Shown in pieces: positions 13,011 through 25,765 of a stretch of 64,000 nt of DNA (the stretch's first letter is position 1; each line of letters opens with the position of its first letter). Source of the DNA: Colias croceus. Taxonomy: Eukaryota > Arthropoda > Insecta > Lepidoptera > Pieridae. The stretch covers positions 10,980,001 through 11,044,000 of the forward strand of contig NC_059546.1 of NCBI RefSeq assembly GCF_905220415.1, written 5' to 3'. Under the pieces are notes generated by a model. It saw only the letters and a list, made by a program, of their open reading frames with translations. It was not told where the DNA came from and did no database searches. Position numbers and translations under genes: made by a program.

Positions 13011-13980
13011 CATAGAAACTTTCGTTAAAGGAATAGATTGCTTTAATTTACTATTTATTTATTATCTTAATTTCATGGAACATGGAATTAATCTCTTCTT
13101 GCTTGCAAAAAGACATTTTCTGCCCAGAGCATGTAATAAGAATAGAACATAGATTTGGTTAAACTGATTTCATTGAAATCACGTGAACATAAAACTTATA
13201 ATATGAATGCACGATCATTTTTAAATTATGCATATTATAAAAGACTCAACAGTTAGTATTACAAAGTAGCTGTTATCGCAAAAAAAGTCAATAAAATAGC
13301 CATTCAGGCGTGCATTGATACATAAATAAATCATTAAAAGCTTGTATTTCTACTTAAAATGCTCTACACTGCGTTAATTATGTTAAAACAATTTCCCTTA
13401 CAAGGATTTTACATATTACGTCTCGAATATAAATGCATGGCTTTTCCTGAATATTGATCATTTTTTATCTAATATTGTTTCTATTTAATAGCTCTATCAC
13501 TAACAGCTTCTATATGACATTTTTGCATATAAATGTCTACCTGAAATCTAAATAACTGTTTTTCTAGAGTGCTTTTAGAAATTTACATGATACTAAAACA
13601 AACTATTTCTAAAAGTTGCATGTCTTTCTGCTTGACTATTTATTTGTCTGCTAATCTGTACAATCGTCTACATTCTACATAATTATCATTCTTGTTCTAA
13701 CTACTTGTAATATATTTATACTTTCAACTAGACTTCCTTAGGAAGCGCTTTTAAACCGTCATATTACGTAACTATCAGATGCCAGTTCAAGTTTATAACA
13801 GCCGACAAGAAAGTTTTGTTGCTATTTTATAATCAGATAAAATACAGTTACTACAGTTTTGTTTTATTCATAAAAATATGAAGACAACAATCATCTTAAC
13901 AATATGTACTATAGAAACAAAGAAACCTGACTGAAAATTTTACTATTAATTATTTTCAGGCGCCTTTGTTTAAATTTTGT

Positions 13981-14154
13981 CTGTGCCCCACGGTTTTACC
14001 TGCCGTGCTTCGCTTCTGTTGGTCTTAGCGCGACGGCATATAGCCTTCCTTGATAAATGGGCTATCTAACAACGAAATAATTTTTCAAATCCGACCTGTA
14101 GTAGTTCCTGAGATTAGCGTGTTCAAGCAAACAAACAAACTCTTCAGTATAGAT
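13981..14154 (-). repeat. Helitron-like repeat, family A
   Basis: A minus-strand copy: reading from the right it gives the core GATTTGAAAAATTATTTCG, then GCTAAGACCAACAG and a GC-rich end. It is imperfect at the terminus. Confidence 0.6.
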
Positions 14155-16179
14155 TACACAAATCTACAAGATACAAGAATCTATTGACACAAATAGCATA
14201 AAAATACGACAAGCCATTTATGCTCTAGCACCTCAGTCTAGCACATGCCAAAGAAATATGCATACGTATAATTACACTCGGAAAACATAACCTCCTTCAG
14301 TCGCAGTCGGGTAAAAACTGTCCACCTAACATTCCATATATTTACCGTACATAATATATGAATTTATGCTTCAGTAGAATTTTGAACTAAAACAAAAATT
14401 AACATATTTTATAGAATGCAATTTTATACGGGTATTAGCTGATTATTAAATTTAAAATCTCTTAAGAAGTCATTATTATCTAAATAATACATATTAATGT
14501 GTGCGTGTGTAAACTTCATGCATATTGAATATGCAATCAGAAGGCAATCAGTTTTCAAGTGTAAAAAATATAAAAAAAAACAAGTGACTTCAAATTTTCC
14601 AAATGATTTGTAAGTAGGCCACTAATATCTTTAAAATCGTCCAAACGAATTGAAACATACAAAAGAGGCATAAATCAAATAATGAAAGTGTCATACCCCA
14701 CAAAGCTGTAATTATTTTCCGGACGTGTTTCCACAGACAAACAAAGAAATTGCAATACAATGTATGAGAAAAATGCCTTTGGAACATCTCACGATCGACT
14801 TTTGGACACTCTTTTAAGCCAATATCTATCTTATTTCCACCTTTTTAAAGTCCAATTTGAAACGACAAAAGAATAGATCTTGAATTTTATTCATAAGATC
14901 AATTTTGAACTTTATAACGTTGCAGCAAAGTCGATTTGCGTCTGGCTTGTTATAAGTAGAGCTTTTATTGAAAACAAATTAAGCCTTATTACAATTACGT
15001 AAGGTGGCAAATGTTAAACTATTTGTGTTAAATGACACGCGGTTTCTTCAATTAATTATATGGCTTAGAAATCTATAGAGTGAAATTGTTTAGTTCATTA
15101 TTTGCACGAATTAGTGTTTAGGTGCGTACCGTCAACGTAGTAATTTGTATAATCAATCATTGTTATATTGTTATTATTTATTTGTTTAGTTTTCTTTCTC
15201 CTTTAAGATTTTAGATTTAAAAGCGGTTCTGCTGCTGGAAAACACGTGCCTGCGATACTTATTTGGAAATAAAAGCCGCTGGTAAAACTAAAAGGGCTAG
15301 TTGAAAATAGGCATTTTCGACATAGACCTAATTAATCAGGTATTTCTTAGTGAATACTTAGTTAGTAGTGATTAATGCAACACGAGTATAGCTCTACGTA
15401 GCAAAATTTATTTTAATATTTAAGAAGTCATTAACTCCACTTAAAAAAACTGCCCAATACTTTGTAAGCAAACAAGATAATATTATAATCATTGAGATTA
15501 AAGTTAAATATCAACAATTACACAATGTTTGTTGATAATTTTGATAACTTATAAGTATTAGTGAAAAAATCCAGTTTGTCAGGAAATGGCAATCAGAACA
15601 TAATACATCAAACAATCATCCTCAAAACAACTGTACACTTAAGTAGAAACTAACATATATCCTGCATTTATTCAATAGATTGCTTCATTATTGCAAATAC
15701 TATTATTAAATTAAACTATTATTTGAATGCTTATCGTTACGTCTTGTTACTTTCATTAAGATAAATATGTAACAATTATGTTATTAGACAGGAAAGATGT
15801 TTCAACACTGTAATAATATTAAAATTTTACTTTATTTTAACAAATGTATTTGTTATTTTATTTTAACAAATTAAAAAAATATTTTAAAAACAAAAAATAA
15901 AAAGTACGATTGCATTTTTGAACCTTTTCGAATGTCATAACATTATAACATATAGTTACATAATTAGATAAGGTATTCACTAACCAATTCCTAACTTCAG
16001 GCTGACACTTATTCACAAATATCAAATAGAAAAATACAATATTCTACTGTCCATCCCGAGATGATGATCTTTAGCCTATACAACTATGTAAGTATCGATG
16101 CATTGATCTAATCAAATATTAAAATGTCGTTAATAACTGCAAGCCTCTGAGAGAACGCAATTAAACTAATCTTGCAATA

Positions 16180-16400
16180 AAATCTAGCGTACAGTTAACG
16201 ATATTTAAAGGTACAGTAAAACGGCACATAAAATGGTAATAACACGTTTGTGCGAGGCATTACGGCTAATTAATGAATTTCACTGCGACAGATGGATGTA
16301 GGCTGCACGTTGTCATTACGATTGAGATCTGTTTCGCTCTACAAAGTGGTGCCGTGAGATATGGCGGAATGGGGACGAACACACGGTTTATATCATTTAA
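16180..16400. other. GC-richer intronic block, possible conserved non-coding element
   Basis: It includes GGCTAATTAATGAATTTC (homeodomain-type cores) and a balanced stretch ending GGGACGAACACACGG. There are no coding features, and it is directly followed by the reverse-transcriptase relic. Confidence 0.25.
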
Positions 16401-16422
16401 TTTAAATTAAAAATAAATCAGA

Positions 16423-16500
16423 TTTCATGTTGCTGATGATTACATGATTGATGAATATAAGGAACAGCGTCGGGGCAAGGATGTATCCTTGTGGGACACC
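16423..16500 (-). pseudogene. LINE reverse-transcriptase relic
   Basis: Reading the minus strand from 16500 gives GVPQGYILAPTLFLIFIN, the highly conserved PQG-x-x-x-x-P-x-L-F reverse-transcriptase block of non-LTR retrotransposons. Only about 26 codons survive and the YADD box is absent, so this is a dead fragment. The jockey/R1-type affiliation is a guess from motif style. Confidence 0.7.
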
Positions 16501-17520
16501 AAAAAATAATTAAGATGCTATAATTGTAGCCTAATGTTAATATTATATTAAAGTCTAATATAGACATAATATTATACTGTATACACGAGTACAAAATACT
16601 TTCATACCTACGTTTATGTTCAAAATTTGGGACCAACCAAAAAGAAAATGTATACAGACTTACCTTTGCAATTGTTACGTAAGATGTACTTTCCATATCT
16701 TTTTTCTGATTTGTTTGTTCTATATAATATGGATCGCGAAGACGTTCATTGACGTTAATATTATCAGAGCGTCTATCAGTCATTACTCACATTCCCAAGC
16801 CATGTGATGCTATCACGGCTCCCCATAACAGTACCCTTACAATGTCACGCTACACCACAATTACCTCATAAAATCTCTAAACAAAGCATCTCAGATTATC
16901 ACAAAACAAATCATTTTTCTTCAAATAAGTTCCGCTATGGAGAAAGTTGGAAAGCCGTGAACTTTTGACCATAATTAGAGTATTTACAAAATTGCTGGCC
17001 TAATATTATCTTGTGTTATGCAGTATGTTAATTTCGAGTGTTTTGGTTACGTTTAATGTCACAAATTAACTTAATGTGATAATAAGTTTTTCAAGAGATT
17101 GCAGTTCTTAATATTTACTGACTTCTGCTAGCGGTTTCGCTACCTTGTTTTGTTTTACACATGTGGATTATGCCACTTTATTATCATCTCTTGACTTTCC
17201 TATAAAATATTTTTGTAGAAAACATTTTATTAAATTAATATAATTAATTCGAATGCGAATAATAAAGATAAAATTGTAATCGATGTTAATTCCTTACAAC
17301 TTGTAAATGTATTTATTTTATGAGTATGTACTTTATTTTATTTTACACTGTAATTACCATATATTACATTTCTTACTATTTCACGGATTCTTAGCTCGTG
17401 AAAAATTAAACAATTATTATGATAAATAATATAAATGCATTGATAATACAAAAATAATGTTTTTTTTTTTACAATACTTAATTGCATTGTAATTACAATC
17501 ATATCTACACTGTATCTATA

Positions 17521-17676
17521 CAATTGTTTGTTTGTTTGAACGCTTTAATCTCGGGAACTACTGGTCCGATTTGAAAAATTCATTCGGTGTTAGATAGCCC
17601 ATTTATCGAGGAAGGCATCTCGCCAAGACCAACAGGAGCGGAGCACTGCGGGTAAAACCGCGGAGCACAGCAGTAG
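17521..17676 (+). repeat. Helitron-like repeat, family A (5'-truncated)
   Basis: It starts inside the TTTGTTTGTTTGAACG segment. It carries CTGGTCCGATTTGAAAAATT and GCCAAGACCAACAGGAGCGG, and ends GAAAACCGCGGAGCACAG-like. Confidence 0.6.
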
Positions 17677-18094
17677 TAAATTATAAAACACTAAATGGAT
17701 ACAATATAAATGTTTATTTTCTTTAAAGAAAGTGTGAAAGTAATGCGAACTTGAGGTTAAGTGAGACCAAATTCAACTTAATGATATCAGTAAGCGCCTT
17801 GCGTGACTTATGTTCAGTTAAGTGCTGTACAAAAAGTATAATGTTAATGGATAAGTTATGTATACGTTTGTGACAGATAATAAAATATCATATTATCCGT
17901 GTAAGAATACAGATTTAAATAAAAATACAATGTCTGATAATTTTAACCAAGAAATTTTTTTATTATTTAATTCAACAATTATCAATTTTCAAGGAAAACC
18001 GTACTTTCAACCGTAGGTAGGTACTTACATTTTTTACGAATTATAATTATTCATTAACTATGTATTATTCTAATTTTCTTTACATACTAACTAA

Positions 18095-18251
18095 TATAAT
18101 AAACGTGAAAGATTATGAGACTGTTTTATGTTTGTTCCTCTTTCACGCGAAAACCACTGAACCGATTTAGATGATAGGTGGCAGTTATTTAGCTTACATA
18201 CCAGAATAACACACGAGCAAGTTATTTCGACTGTGAAAATGAATATCTAGT
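18095..18251 (+). repeat. Helitron-like repeat, family B (degenerate)
   Basis: The stretch has the pattern TAATAAACGTGAAAG..AACCACTGAACCGATTTAGATGA and ends near ATCTAGTAATT. It matches other TAATATTATAAATGCGAAAG-type copies in the window. Confidence 0.45.
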
Positions 18252-18281
18252 AATTAATAATATAATTATTATAATACTTAC

Positions 18282-18333
18282 ATTGAATAACTCCAAGTGT
18301 GCCCAAAAGCACAATCAATGTGATGGCGCGCAT
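18282..18333 (-). CDS. atypical cadherin, start codon and signal-peptide exon
   Basis: The ATG at 18333 opens MRAITLIVLLGTLGVIQ, followed by one base and a consensus donor (T|GTAAGT). A basic residue, a Leu/Ile/Val core and Gln-Cys at the end form a textbook eukaryotic signal peptide of about 17-18 residues. The split codon completes to Cys on joining the exon at 5679-5778, so the mature protein would begin near CNFYPVGEY. The ATG context (GTGATCATGC) is moderate. The join skips a 12.5-kb intron. It is supported by matching phase and by the need of the second exon for an upstream secretory leader, but has no transcript support here. Confidence 0.75.
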
Positions 18334-18418
18334 GATCACTCTCTTTTGCACAGTCGGTTAAACACAGCACTTACACATAATATGTCCACATATAACTTTC
18401 ATTTTTCCCGGATCAAAT
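18334..18418 (-). promoter_or_regulatory. 5' leader of cadherin-like gene with a 14-codon upstream ORF
   Basis: A likely acceptor (ATTGTCCACAG|ATTTG) opens this untranslated part of the signal-peptide exon. Within it an upstream ATG at 18402 encodes MKVICGHIMCKCCV and stops at 18358, 24 bases before the main ATG. The small frame could reduce or gate translation of the main frame; that is inference. Confidence 0.45.
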
Positions 18419-20030
18419 CTGTGGACAATATAATAATACCATTTAATTAAATGTTATTTCTATATGTATAGGAACCTAGTTGTTGCAAATTCTGTTCTAT
18501 GCTATTCAGCAAGTTAGTGAAATTTTATTAAGCCTGATTTTATATTTTTAATTAATTTTTATAGCAAACTTTTTATCCAGAAATGTATTTTATTTGCCAT
18601 TTATTAGGTATCTAGTAAAGTAATTCAGTAAGATATGCCACAGTATGTGATATGCTATTGTATGTTATTCGCGATCTTAAAGCTCTAAAGTGTTCAAATA
18701 TGCGCTTGGAAAAGCTATTCGAATAAAGTACCTAATATTAATTGAAGTGTGAGTTTTGATACAAAAAATAAATAATAAAAAATACGTCTTTATCAAATCC
18801 AAAATACGAAAAATGGTGTTGAGTTTGAACTTGCCATTGAGTTTGAGTTCATGTTTATACCTGAGAGCGGTATAATCAGAATAGCAGTACACATATCGCG
18901 TGACTTCTGCCATTAATTGGATCTATTTTACCTGCCAGTTGCCAGTTTACCGGTACATGTCACTTTATGGTATGTCAGGCGTCCTCAGTTATCCGACTGC
19001 GAAGAAGCGTTATGTTTTAAAGTATTTTTAATATTACTTATGTTTATTTGTTTGACTCGTACGTTTCATAAACGACTTAAATTCGAGATATTGTGGTTTA
19101 ATTGATATTTCATTAACCTATACGTTAATTTGCCTATTTTTGAGGGTAAGTATTGTTTTTCCTACAATATCTATCAAGAAAGGTATCAAAATATTTTTTT
19201 AATTAACAAATAAGGCTAGTTGTAAACGTTTCATATTATTATCGGTTTAAATAATATTCAAACTTGTTCATTTTCAATGTACCAAATATTGGGTGTGAAT
19301 TTTTTATTACATTTTATCATTTTTTCTTAATATTATTCGATAAGCGAAGTCAAGCGCACTAGCTAGTGTACTATATAAATTATTGAGTATTCAATGGAGT
19401 ATAACAGATGGACTATGGAGGTTTAACGGCACTTAATAGAGGTCTCAATGGAAGAAGCGTTAGCGACCCTGCAGTGATATTCTATTTTCCTAACATTTAG
19501 ATATTATAAAATTTACAAATTTTACTTAATTCGTATCATTTTATAATACAAGTTTTCCACGATTTTTTCTATAATTTTTTGATCTAGTTTAAACCATCTA
19601 CAAATTTTTATACTAAGTACTATAAGTTATAATAAATGGAAGGAAGTATGTTTTTTTGCACTATAGAGAAAGATTATAGTCTGGTCTTATCAGTCCTTAA
19701 TCACGCGAGTAAATCCACGGTAAGTGCCAAGTGCTTGGACGAATGAATCAGGTAAAATTATAAACTTCAAACACTGGCCTTATCACAAGATTCCATCACG
19801 TAACAAACAGTTACTTTTTTAAAATCTAAATAAAACAGACGTAGCGGGAGGCCAATGAACATAATTAATTATGATTATTTAATAATGGCTGGCGGAAATA
19901 ATGGTATTATATGGATGCAATTGTTTTAAAGTGTAGCATATATGGGAATTGTTGATAAATAAAGCATTACGATTGAAAGACTAGGTTTTATATGAGTGAG
20001 AGGTTATATTTTGAGTTTGATAATAGTTAA

Positions 20031-20204
20031 TCTATACTAATATTATAAAGCTGAAGAACGCGCTAATCTCAGGAAATATTGGTCCGATTTGAAAAATTAT
20101 TTCGGTGTTAGATAGTCCATTTATCGAGGTAGGCTATATATTATCATTACGCTAAGACCAACAGAAGCGGAGCCACGCGGGTGAAACCGCGAAGCGCCGC
20201 TAGT
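20031..20204 (+). repeat. Helitron-like repeat, family A
   Basis: It starts TCTATACTAATATTATAAAG, lacks the GTTTGTTTG segment, carries TGGTCCGATTTGAAAAATT and GCTAAGACCAACAGAAGCGG, and ends GCGAAGCGCCGCTAGT. Confidence 0.65.
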
Positions 20205-20396
20205 ACATAATATATTAATATTATGTACCTACTAGCTCTATAGGAGGTCTAGGAGGACTCAACACAAATACGTTTCATTATTTTTAACACTGTTTCCGTT
20301 TTAACTACAAATTATTTCTATTACTGGGTTGTAAAATGAATAAAAATGTAAGGCAATGTCAATTGTCATACCGTCCGTCGGAATAATGAATTTGAT

Positions 20397-20963
20397 TAGT
20401 TCAGGATACATCGCCCATTTTTGCAAGTGACTACTATCAAGCTAATTTTCCGTTTGTAGCTTTATTTTGATGAGACGCCCAATAATTTCGTGTACGAAAG
20501 TCTCGATTGTGGTAGCTAACAGAGATAACAAGGATAAAAATTTTTGATTTGATGGTTCTCAAATATTTATTACTAACTGAATTTTTTTTTTTGTTCAATC
20601 TCAAGATTGCCTAAATTATTCGAAAAAATATTTGTCCTACAAAATCTATGGTTGGTTCAAAGAGTCCTCCTTTCCAAAGTGTATCGATAACGAGGTCATC
20701 ATAAATGATTACTAACAAGCTGATTTTTTTGTTTTCACTTAGTTAATGTTTATATAATTCAACAGACATATTGTCCTACAAATTGCGTAATAAATATTTG
20801 AGAACCATCAAATCAAAAATTTTTATCCTTGTTATCTCTGTTAGCTACCACAATCGAGAGTTTCGTACACGAAATTATTCGGTGTCTCATCAAAATAAAG
20901 CTACAAACGGAAAATCAGCTTGATAGTAGTCACTTGCAAAAATGGGCGATGTATCCTGAACTA
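20397..20963. mobile_element. foldback element with 177-bp inverted arms
   Basis: The left arm (20397-20573) and right arm (20787-20963) are near-perfect reverse complements. The arms begin TAGTTCAGGATACATCGCCC and reach inward to CTCAAATATTTATTAC. A 213-base spacer contains two diverged direct copies of a TATTTGTCCTACAAA-like word. No coding is present. A GAT on each side (20394-20396 and 20964-20966) may be the target duplication. The superfamily is not identified. Confidence 0.85.
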
Positions 20964-22124
20964 GATGTTGTTGTTTGAGTCAATGAAATTAGAGCGGGTT
21001 TATTCAGAGGTAGAGCCTCTAAAATTTTTAGGGGGGCAAAGAATAAAGAAGGGAATGAACTGGATAGGGTGAGGAAAAGGATATAAGCCTTTCATATTTA
21101 CCGAAAGTATTCGTCCTAAGTATAAAAAGTGAAATTTTTAATAGGCGCAGGTGAGGCAATATTAGGTAAATACAGTATAAAATTATCATTTAGCATAACC
21201 TTTAACAGCTGCCATGAGCTAACACCTACACCTATGTACCTATTAGTTATTCGTAAAGTTTGAACAGTGAAACTTAGCTAAACGCTACAGAACGGACACT
21301 CTCCGCCTCCCGCCAAAATTAAACACTTACCTCACCCCGCACGATCAGACATGTTATGGTACCCATTTCCCCGCAAGGACGATACCAACGACGTCTTTAG
21401 ACGAAACGCAACGAAGATTGACAACATTAATCAAATTGACTTAAAGCAATTTTATTATTTTGGATTTGTGATTATCGTTTTTCGTAGAAAATGGTTAGAT
21501 ATTGTGCTGTTTACGGACGTATTTCATCAGAAAAACGCGAATTTTTTTTTACGCTAGTCACAAATGTGCCAACCATAAAGAGTTTACACACACATTTGCA
21601 GTCTCTACAGTGTGACTGTCAAAACTATAATTTTGTATGGAGTGTCCGGGGTGTGACTTAGGTAAATTCCCCAAGAGGATAGAGACGATTTTTCTTTATT
21701 TTAATCCTTATTTTTACTAACATATAAACCGCATATTACAAACATACCTTCTACAGCTTCTAAAATGATAATTAATTTTAACACATTGAAACAAGCGAAG
21801 CTGCGGGAAGAAAACTAATAATAAAATGTTCAATTTACGAATGTAGGTACATACCTACATAAATACATATAAATAAGTATAAAATTGAGTAATAACGGTA
21901 CGCGATGCAATTAACAGCCAGTGACCCATGCGATGATATTTAATGGTTTTTAATAATTATATTTCTATTATATGACACTCATTGCTTACTGTTCTTACTT
22001 CATTTTTAGGTGTATTGGCTAAAGCCTTACTAAAGCTTACGAAACACTGTCTATTAATTCTTATGAATATGCAAAAATTAAATTTTCCGAGAGGATTGAA
22101 TAGTTCAAGTTCGTAATAATACAT

Positions 22125-22350
22125 CCCTACTAATATGATAAAAGCGAAATTAACTCTGTCTGTCTGTATGTCTGTCTGTTACGCTTTCCCGCTTAAACCT
22201 CTCAACCGATTTTGATTAAATTTGGCACAGGCCACAGACAATCTTTACACCCTGAGAAAGAACATAGGCTACCTTTATTTGCGAAATAATATTATGTACC
22301 ACGGCCCCACGGGCGAATGCCCAAGCCTAGCCGGGGCGGACCGCTAGTAA
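22125..22350 (+). repeat. Helitron-like repeat, family B
   Basis: It starts near CTACTAATATGATAAAAGCG and has GTCTGTCTGTATGTCTGTC and CAACCGATTTTGATTAAATT. It ends GCCGGGGCGGACCGCTAGT. This is the same type as 48736-48922. Confidence 0.6.
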
Positions 22351-22974
22351 GTAAATATTTTATGAATTTAATAGACATTATTTTTGTCTGGTATTATTAT
22401 TTATTTTTATAAAAAAAGGGTAATACCTTTTTGTTTATAAAAAATGCACAGAATAATTGCAATTATAAGTTTATATTTATTTCGCAAATGTTTCGGCATA
22501 AAAAAAAACTTTAATGTTACAATAACTGATATTGTACGATCAAGTTAACAAAAGACATTAAACTATTTATGACTCCAAAATTCTATCAATTATGGAAAGA
22601 TAAAATTACTTTCACCGGTGGTTATTGCTTTGAAAGTAAATTTCAAATTAATTTAGATTAAATTCGACTTATGCAACAAATCTATAATTCTCTCAATTTG
22701 GCGATATTTTTAAATCGCCTTTCTAACAGTTTTTTTTTTTTTTCAAAAAGGAAAAATCGCTACATTAACTCGACTAGTTACTACATAAAGTAAGGTTATG
22801 TTTTAGCGCCATCGTAATTTCTAGGCATAAAATAGGTAGGTACTTGCATAATTATTCTTCTCTATTAGAAGTTTACTCCATTGATAATGTTACGTTTTAT
22901 TCAATCCAATTAGACATACCCAAGAAGCTTATATCCTCTGACATACCTAACTTCTAACTTTAAAAATATAATCC

Positions 22975-23085
22975 GTCCCTATGTATGCTTCAATCTATAA
23001 AATACATAACGGATTTTGATGCGGTTTTATCAAAGAAATATTTATTTTAGATAAAGCGAGCAAATCCGCGGTCGGACAGCTTGTT
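22975..23085 (+). repeat. Helitron-like repeat, family D (fragment)
   Basis: It contains TCCCTATGTATGCTTCAAT and ACGGATTTTGATGCGGTTTT, and ends GCGAGCAAATCCGCGGTCGG. It is related to the copies at 58741-58923 and 62693-62840. Confidence 0.5.
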
Positions 23086-23131
23086 TTATATCATTTTAAC
23101 AAGCCGAGTGTTATATATTTTAAAATATATG

Positions 23132-23350
23132 GGCTACTAGATTTCCGCCCGCGGCTTCGCCTGCGTTTGTAAAGGAAAACCCGCATAGGTCCCGTTCCCG
23201 TGGGATTTCCGGGATAAAAACTATCCTATGTGTTAATCCAAGTTACCCTCTATATGTGAGCTAAATTTCATTGTAATTGGTTCAGTAGTTTTTACGTGAA
23301 AGAGTAACAAACATCCATACATCCATACAAACTTTCGCCTTTATAATATA
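23132..23350 (-). repeat. Helitron-like repeat, family C
   Basis: A minus-strand copy: the terminal ACTAG next to CCGCCCGCGGCTTCGCCTGC is at the left, with GTGGGATTTCCGGGATAAAA inside and AACTTTCGCCTTTATAATAT at the right. Confidence 0.6.
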
Positions 23351-23691
23351 TTATATATATATATTAGAATTAGATAAACGTCACTTGAACATCGGTTATT
23401 TTTTATTCAAAATGAGTAATATTCCTTTTCAAAATATATTAGAGTAATAAAGCAATGAATAGTAATTATTGTAATATATAATTTTATGTGCAACGGTAGT
23501 CGTTGTCAATTAGTTTTTAGGGTTCTGTAGCCAGAAACATAAATTATTTGTATCGGATAATATCATTTTACACGTTATATGTTTTTACGAGTCATATTTA
23601 AATTTTATACAAAAGCTATTAACATTTTTTATACAATACATACTGTTAAGTCTAAATTGTGATAAATATTACATAATATAATATGGTAATT

Positions 23692-23882
23692 ATGTAATTC
23701 AATGGTGACTGACTGACTGACATAGTGATCTATCAACGCACAGCGTGAACCACTGGACGGATCGGGCTGAAATTTGGTATACAATATTCTACCCCCAAAG
23801 GCACAAAATAGGGAATGAAAGTTTGTACCTTCTATGAAAATTTATATTTTCCACGCATACGAAGCTGCGGGCAACAGCTAGT
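23692..23882 (+). repeat. Helitron-like repeat, family B (variant)
   Basis: It starts GTGACTGACTGACTGACATA and has CCACTGGACGGATCGGGCTG and GAAATTTGGTATACAATATT. It ends GAAGCTGCGGGCAACAGCTAGT. Confidence 0.55.
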
Positions 23883-24893
23883 TTTGTAATAAAATATTGT
23901 GTGTACTTTTTTAAGATACATTTAATTACTTAAGGTTTTCTATGTACATGCGACACACACTTGGCAGGTTGGCAGGCACCAAAATATTCAGTTCATATTA
24001 AATGAACATCTAAATAAAAAACTAATTACTATTCACACGTTTTTTTTAATGTTATGTAATAAAAAGTGTTCATTCTAGTTTTTATATTTAATTAATTAAG
24101 TATTCTTGACCATTTATCATACTTATATAATTTTTTAGGTATATCTTAAGTATGAACGTTATAATAAGATAAACTTTATATGATATTACGATTTCATACA
24201 TACCGTAACCATAATACCTACCTACATACAACTCGAAAAAAATATTAATTAACAAGGTAAATGATATGCTCTTATGTAGAAATTGTTTAAGTGTGCGTGT
24301 TAAAACAGGTACTTTGTATTCATGAATACAGAAAATTATATTTATATTGTACTTTTTATGATTTTCATTTTGTTTTTGCTTCTAAACTTAGGTAATAAAT
24401 AGTAAATAACCAAAATAATTTGGGTATATTTAATAAGTAGGTCGTTTTAAACTGTGTACGGAAAAAATATTTGCATTAGCATATTTTAAAATAGTTTATG
24501 AATAAAATTATGTATTTGTTGGCTGTATTTTTTATTTTAAATCTTTATTTTAAAACGAGAGTGAAAAATAAAATTAGACAGAATATATTATAAACTAATT
24601 TTACCATTCTATCTAGTAAAAGTATGTTATAGTTATATCTAGAGTAAATTTCATTTTAGTATATTTAGATTTTTATTAATAAAATGATATTCTAAATTAT
24701 GTACCTACATTGCTTTTTAAATTCATAATAAAATCAAATACCTTATAGAACTTTCTTCACAAACTTAAAGTGCACATATAATATTTTTATATTACAATTT
24801 AAGCGCTTAATAAAAATTACTAAGTAATTAAAATATTTTTTATTATCTACCAAAAATGTTAACAAAATTATTTTCTACAATAAAAAAACTCAC

Positions 24894-25080
24894 CATCAAC
24901 GAGCGAAAAAAATCCAAAAAATGCAACAAAAAAAATCACTCAATTTGACATGAATTCTAAACGTCAGAAAGCGTCAAATCAGTTGCGCGCGCGCAGCCGT
25001 CGCCCGTGCGCTATCCGACCACAACTAGCGACTGGGCTAACTCAACGCACTTCCTACCATAGCCCGCTTGCACATTAGAA
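24894..25080 (-). promoter_or_regulatory. putative promoter and non-coding first exon of cadherin-like gene
   Basis: A GC/CpG-rich island (GCGCGCGCGCAGCCGTCGCC on the plus strand) sits in very AT-rich DNA. On the minus strand it is followed by TCGTTGATG|GTGAGT, a good splice donor. The position upstream of the signal-peptide exon and the composition fit a transcription start with an untranslated first exon. The exact start is not determined and the link to 18418 is inferred from orientation and splice signals. Confidence 0.4.
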
Positions 25081-25765
25081 ATGCGAACTTTTAACGGATT
25101 TAAAACACGCTTTATTTTTGGTTGGAGTCAAAATTTAAAGAAAATACGGGAGTTTACTACGTGTTCTTTCGCCTTCTATAATTGGATTTCTTCTGATTAT
25201 ATTTTACGGTATTACTTATTTTGCATCTTCAATTTTACTGAGCAAGTTTGAATCAAAATAAATATAATTTATTAAAATAATAGGTATATTACTTATAGGT
25301 ATACATAGTTTAAAAAAATGGCTTACAATACTATTTAGTATTTATCTACACAATTATTTACAACAAACATTTATTTTATATCAGGTGTTACTATTAGCCC
25401 GATCAAAAACTTTAGACACTTCACAAATCACAGCACTGCCTTTTACCACAAAACCAAGTTTAAAAGCAAGCCATTAAATAAAAAATTATAATAACTAACG
25501 GTTATCAATTAAGAAGAAATGGAAAGTGAGCTAACGTTTGTTATGAAAATCTTGTTTCCATTAAACTCTCGAGCTCTCGAGTCTCGCCAACCCGTGCTTT
25601 ATGATATTATTATTATTTTTAATTACCATTGTTAATATCAAATTGTTATTGAGGTGATAAAATAAAAGGAAAGTAATTTATGACTGACATATCAACGTAA
25701 GTTCAAACTAAGATTAGAGACATGTAATTTTGATGATAGTTACATATTTCTCTTTTATAAATTTT

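Larger units (their letters stand above)
5779..18281 (-). other. large first coding intron of cadherin-like gene
   Basis: This 12.5-kb AT-rich intron contains a 50-bp perfect palindrome, Helitron-like repeats, a foldback element with an interstitial TTAGG run, a reverse-transcriptase relic, and GC-richer blocks at about 11340-11560, 12781-13010 and 16180-16400. Those blocks are listed as possible regulatory DNA. I see no other gene: the open frames at 9183-9452, 11916-12158 and 16418-16783 show no protein-like features. Confidence 0.6.
18419..24893 (-). other. intron within the 5' leader of cadherin-like gene (proposed)
   Basis: If the first exon is at 24894-25070, this 6.5-kb stretch is intron. 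It holds a Helitron-like cluster (20031-20204, 22125-22350, 22975-23882) and a large foldback element (20397-20963). No coding was seen. Confidence 0.4.

Noticed and set aside
16418..16783. 121-codon minus-strand frame
   Set aside because: The real signal (reverse-transcriptase block) lies in a different frame at its 3' end. The frame itself shows nothing protein-like.
1405..18333. Identity as the lepidopteran Bt-toxin receptor cadherin
   Set aside because: The predicted N-terminus (signal peptide then CCNFYPVGEYLKF) does not resemble that receptor's start as I know it.
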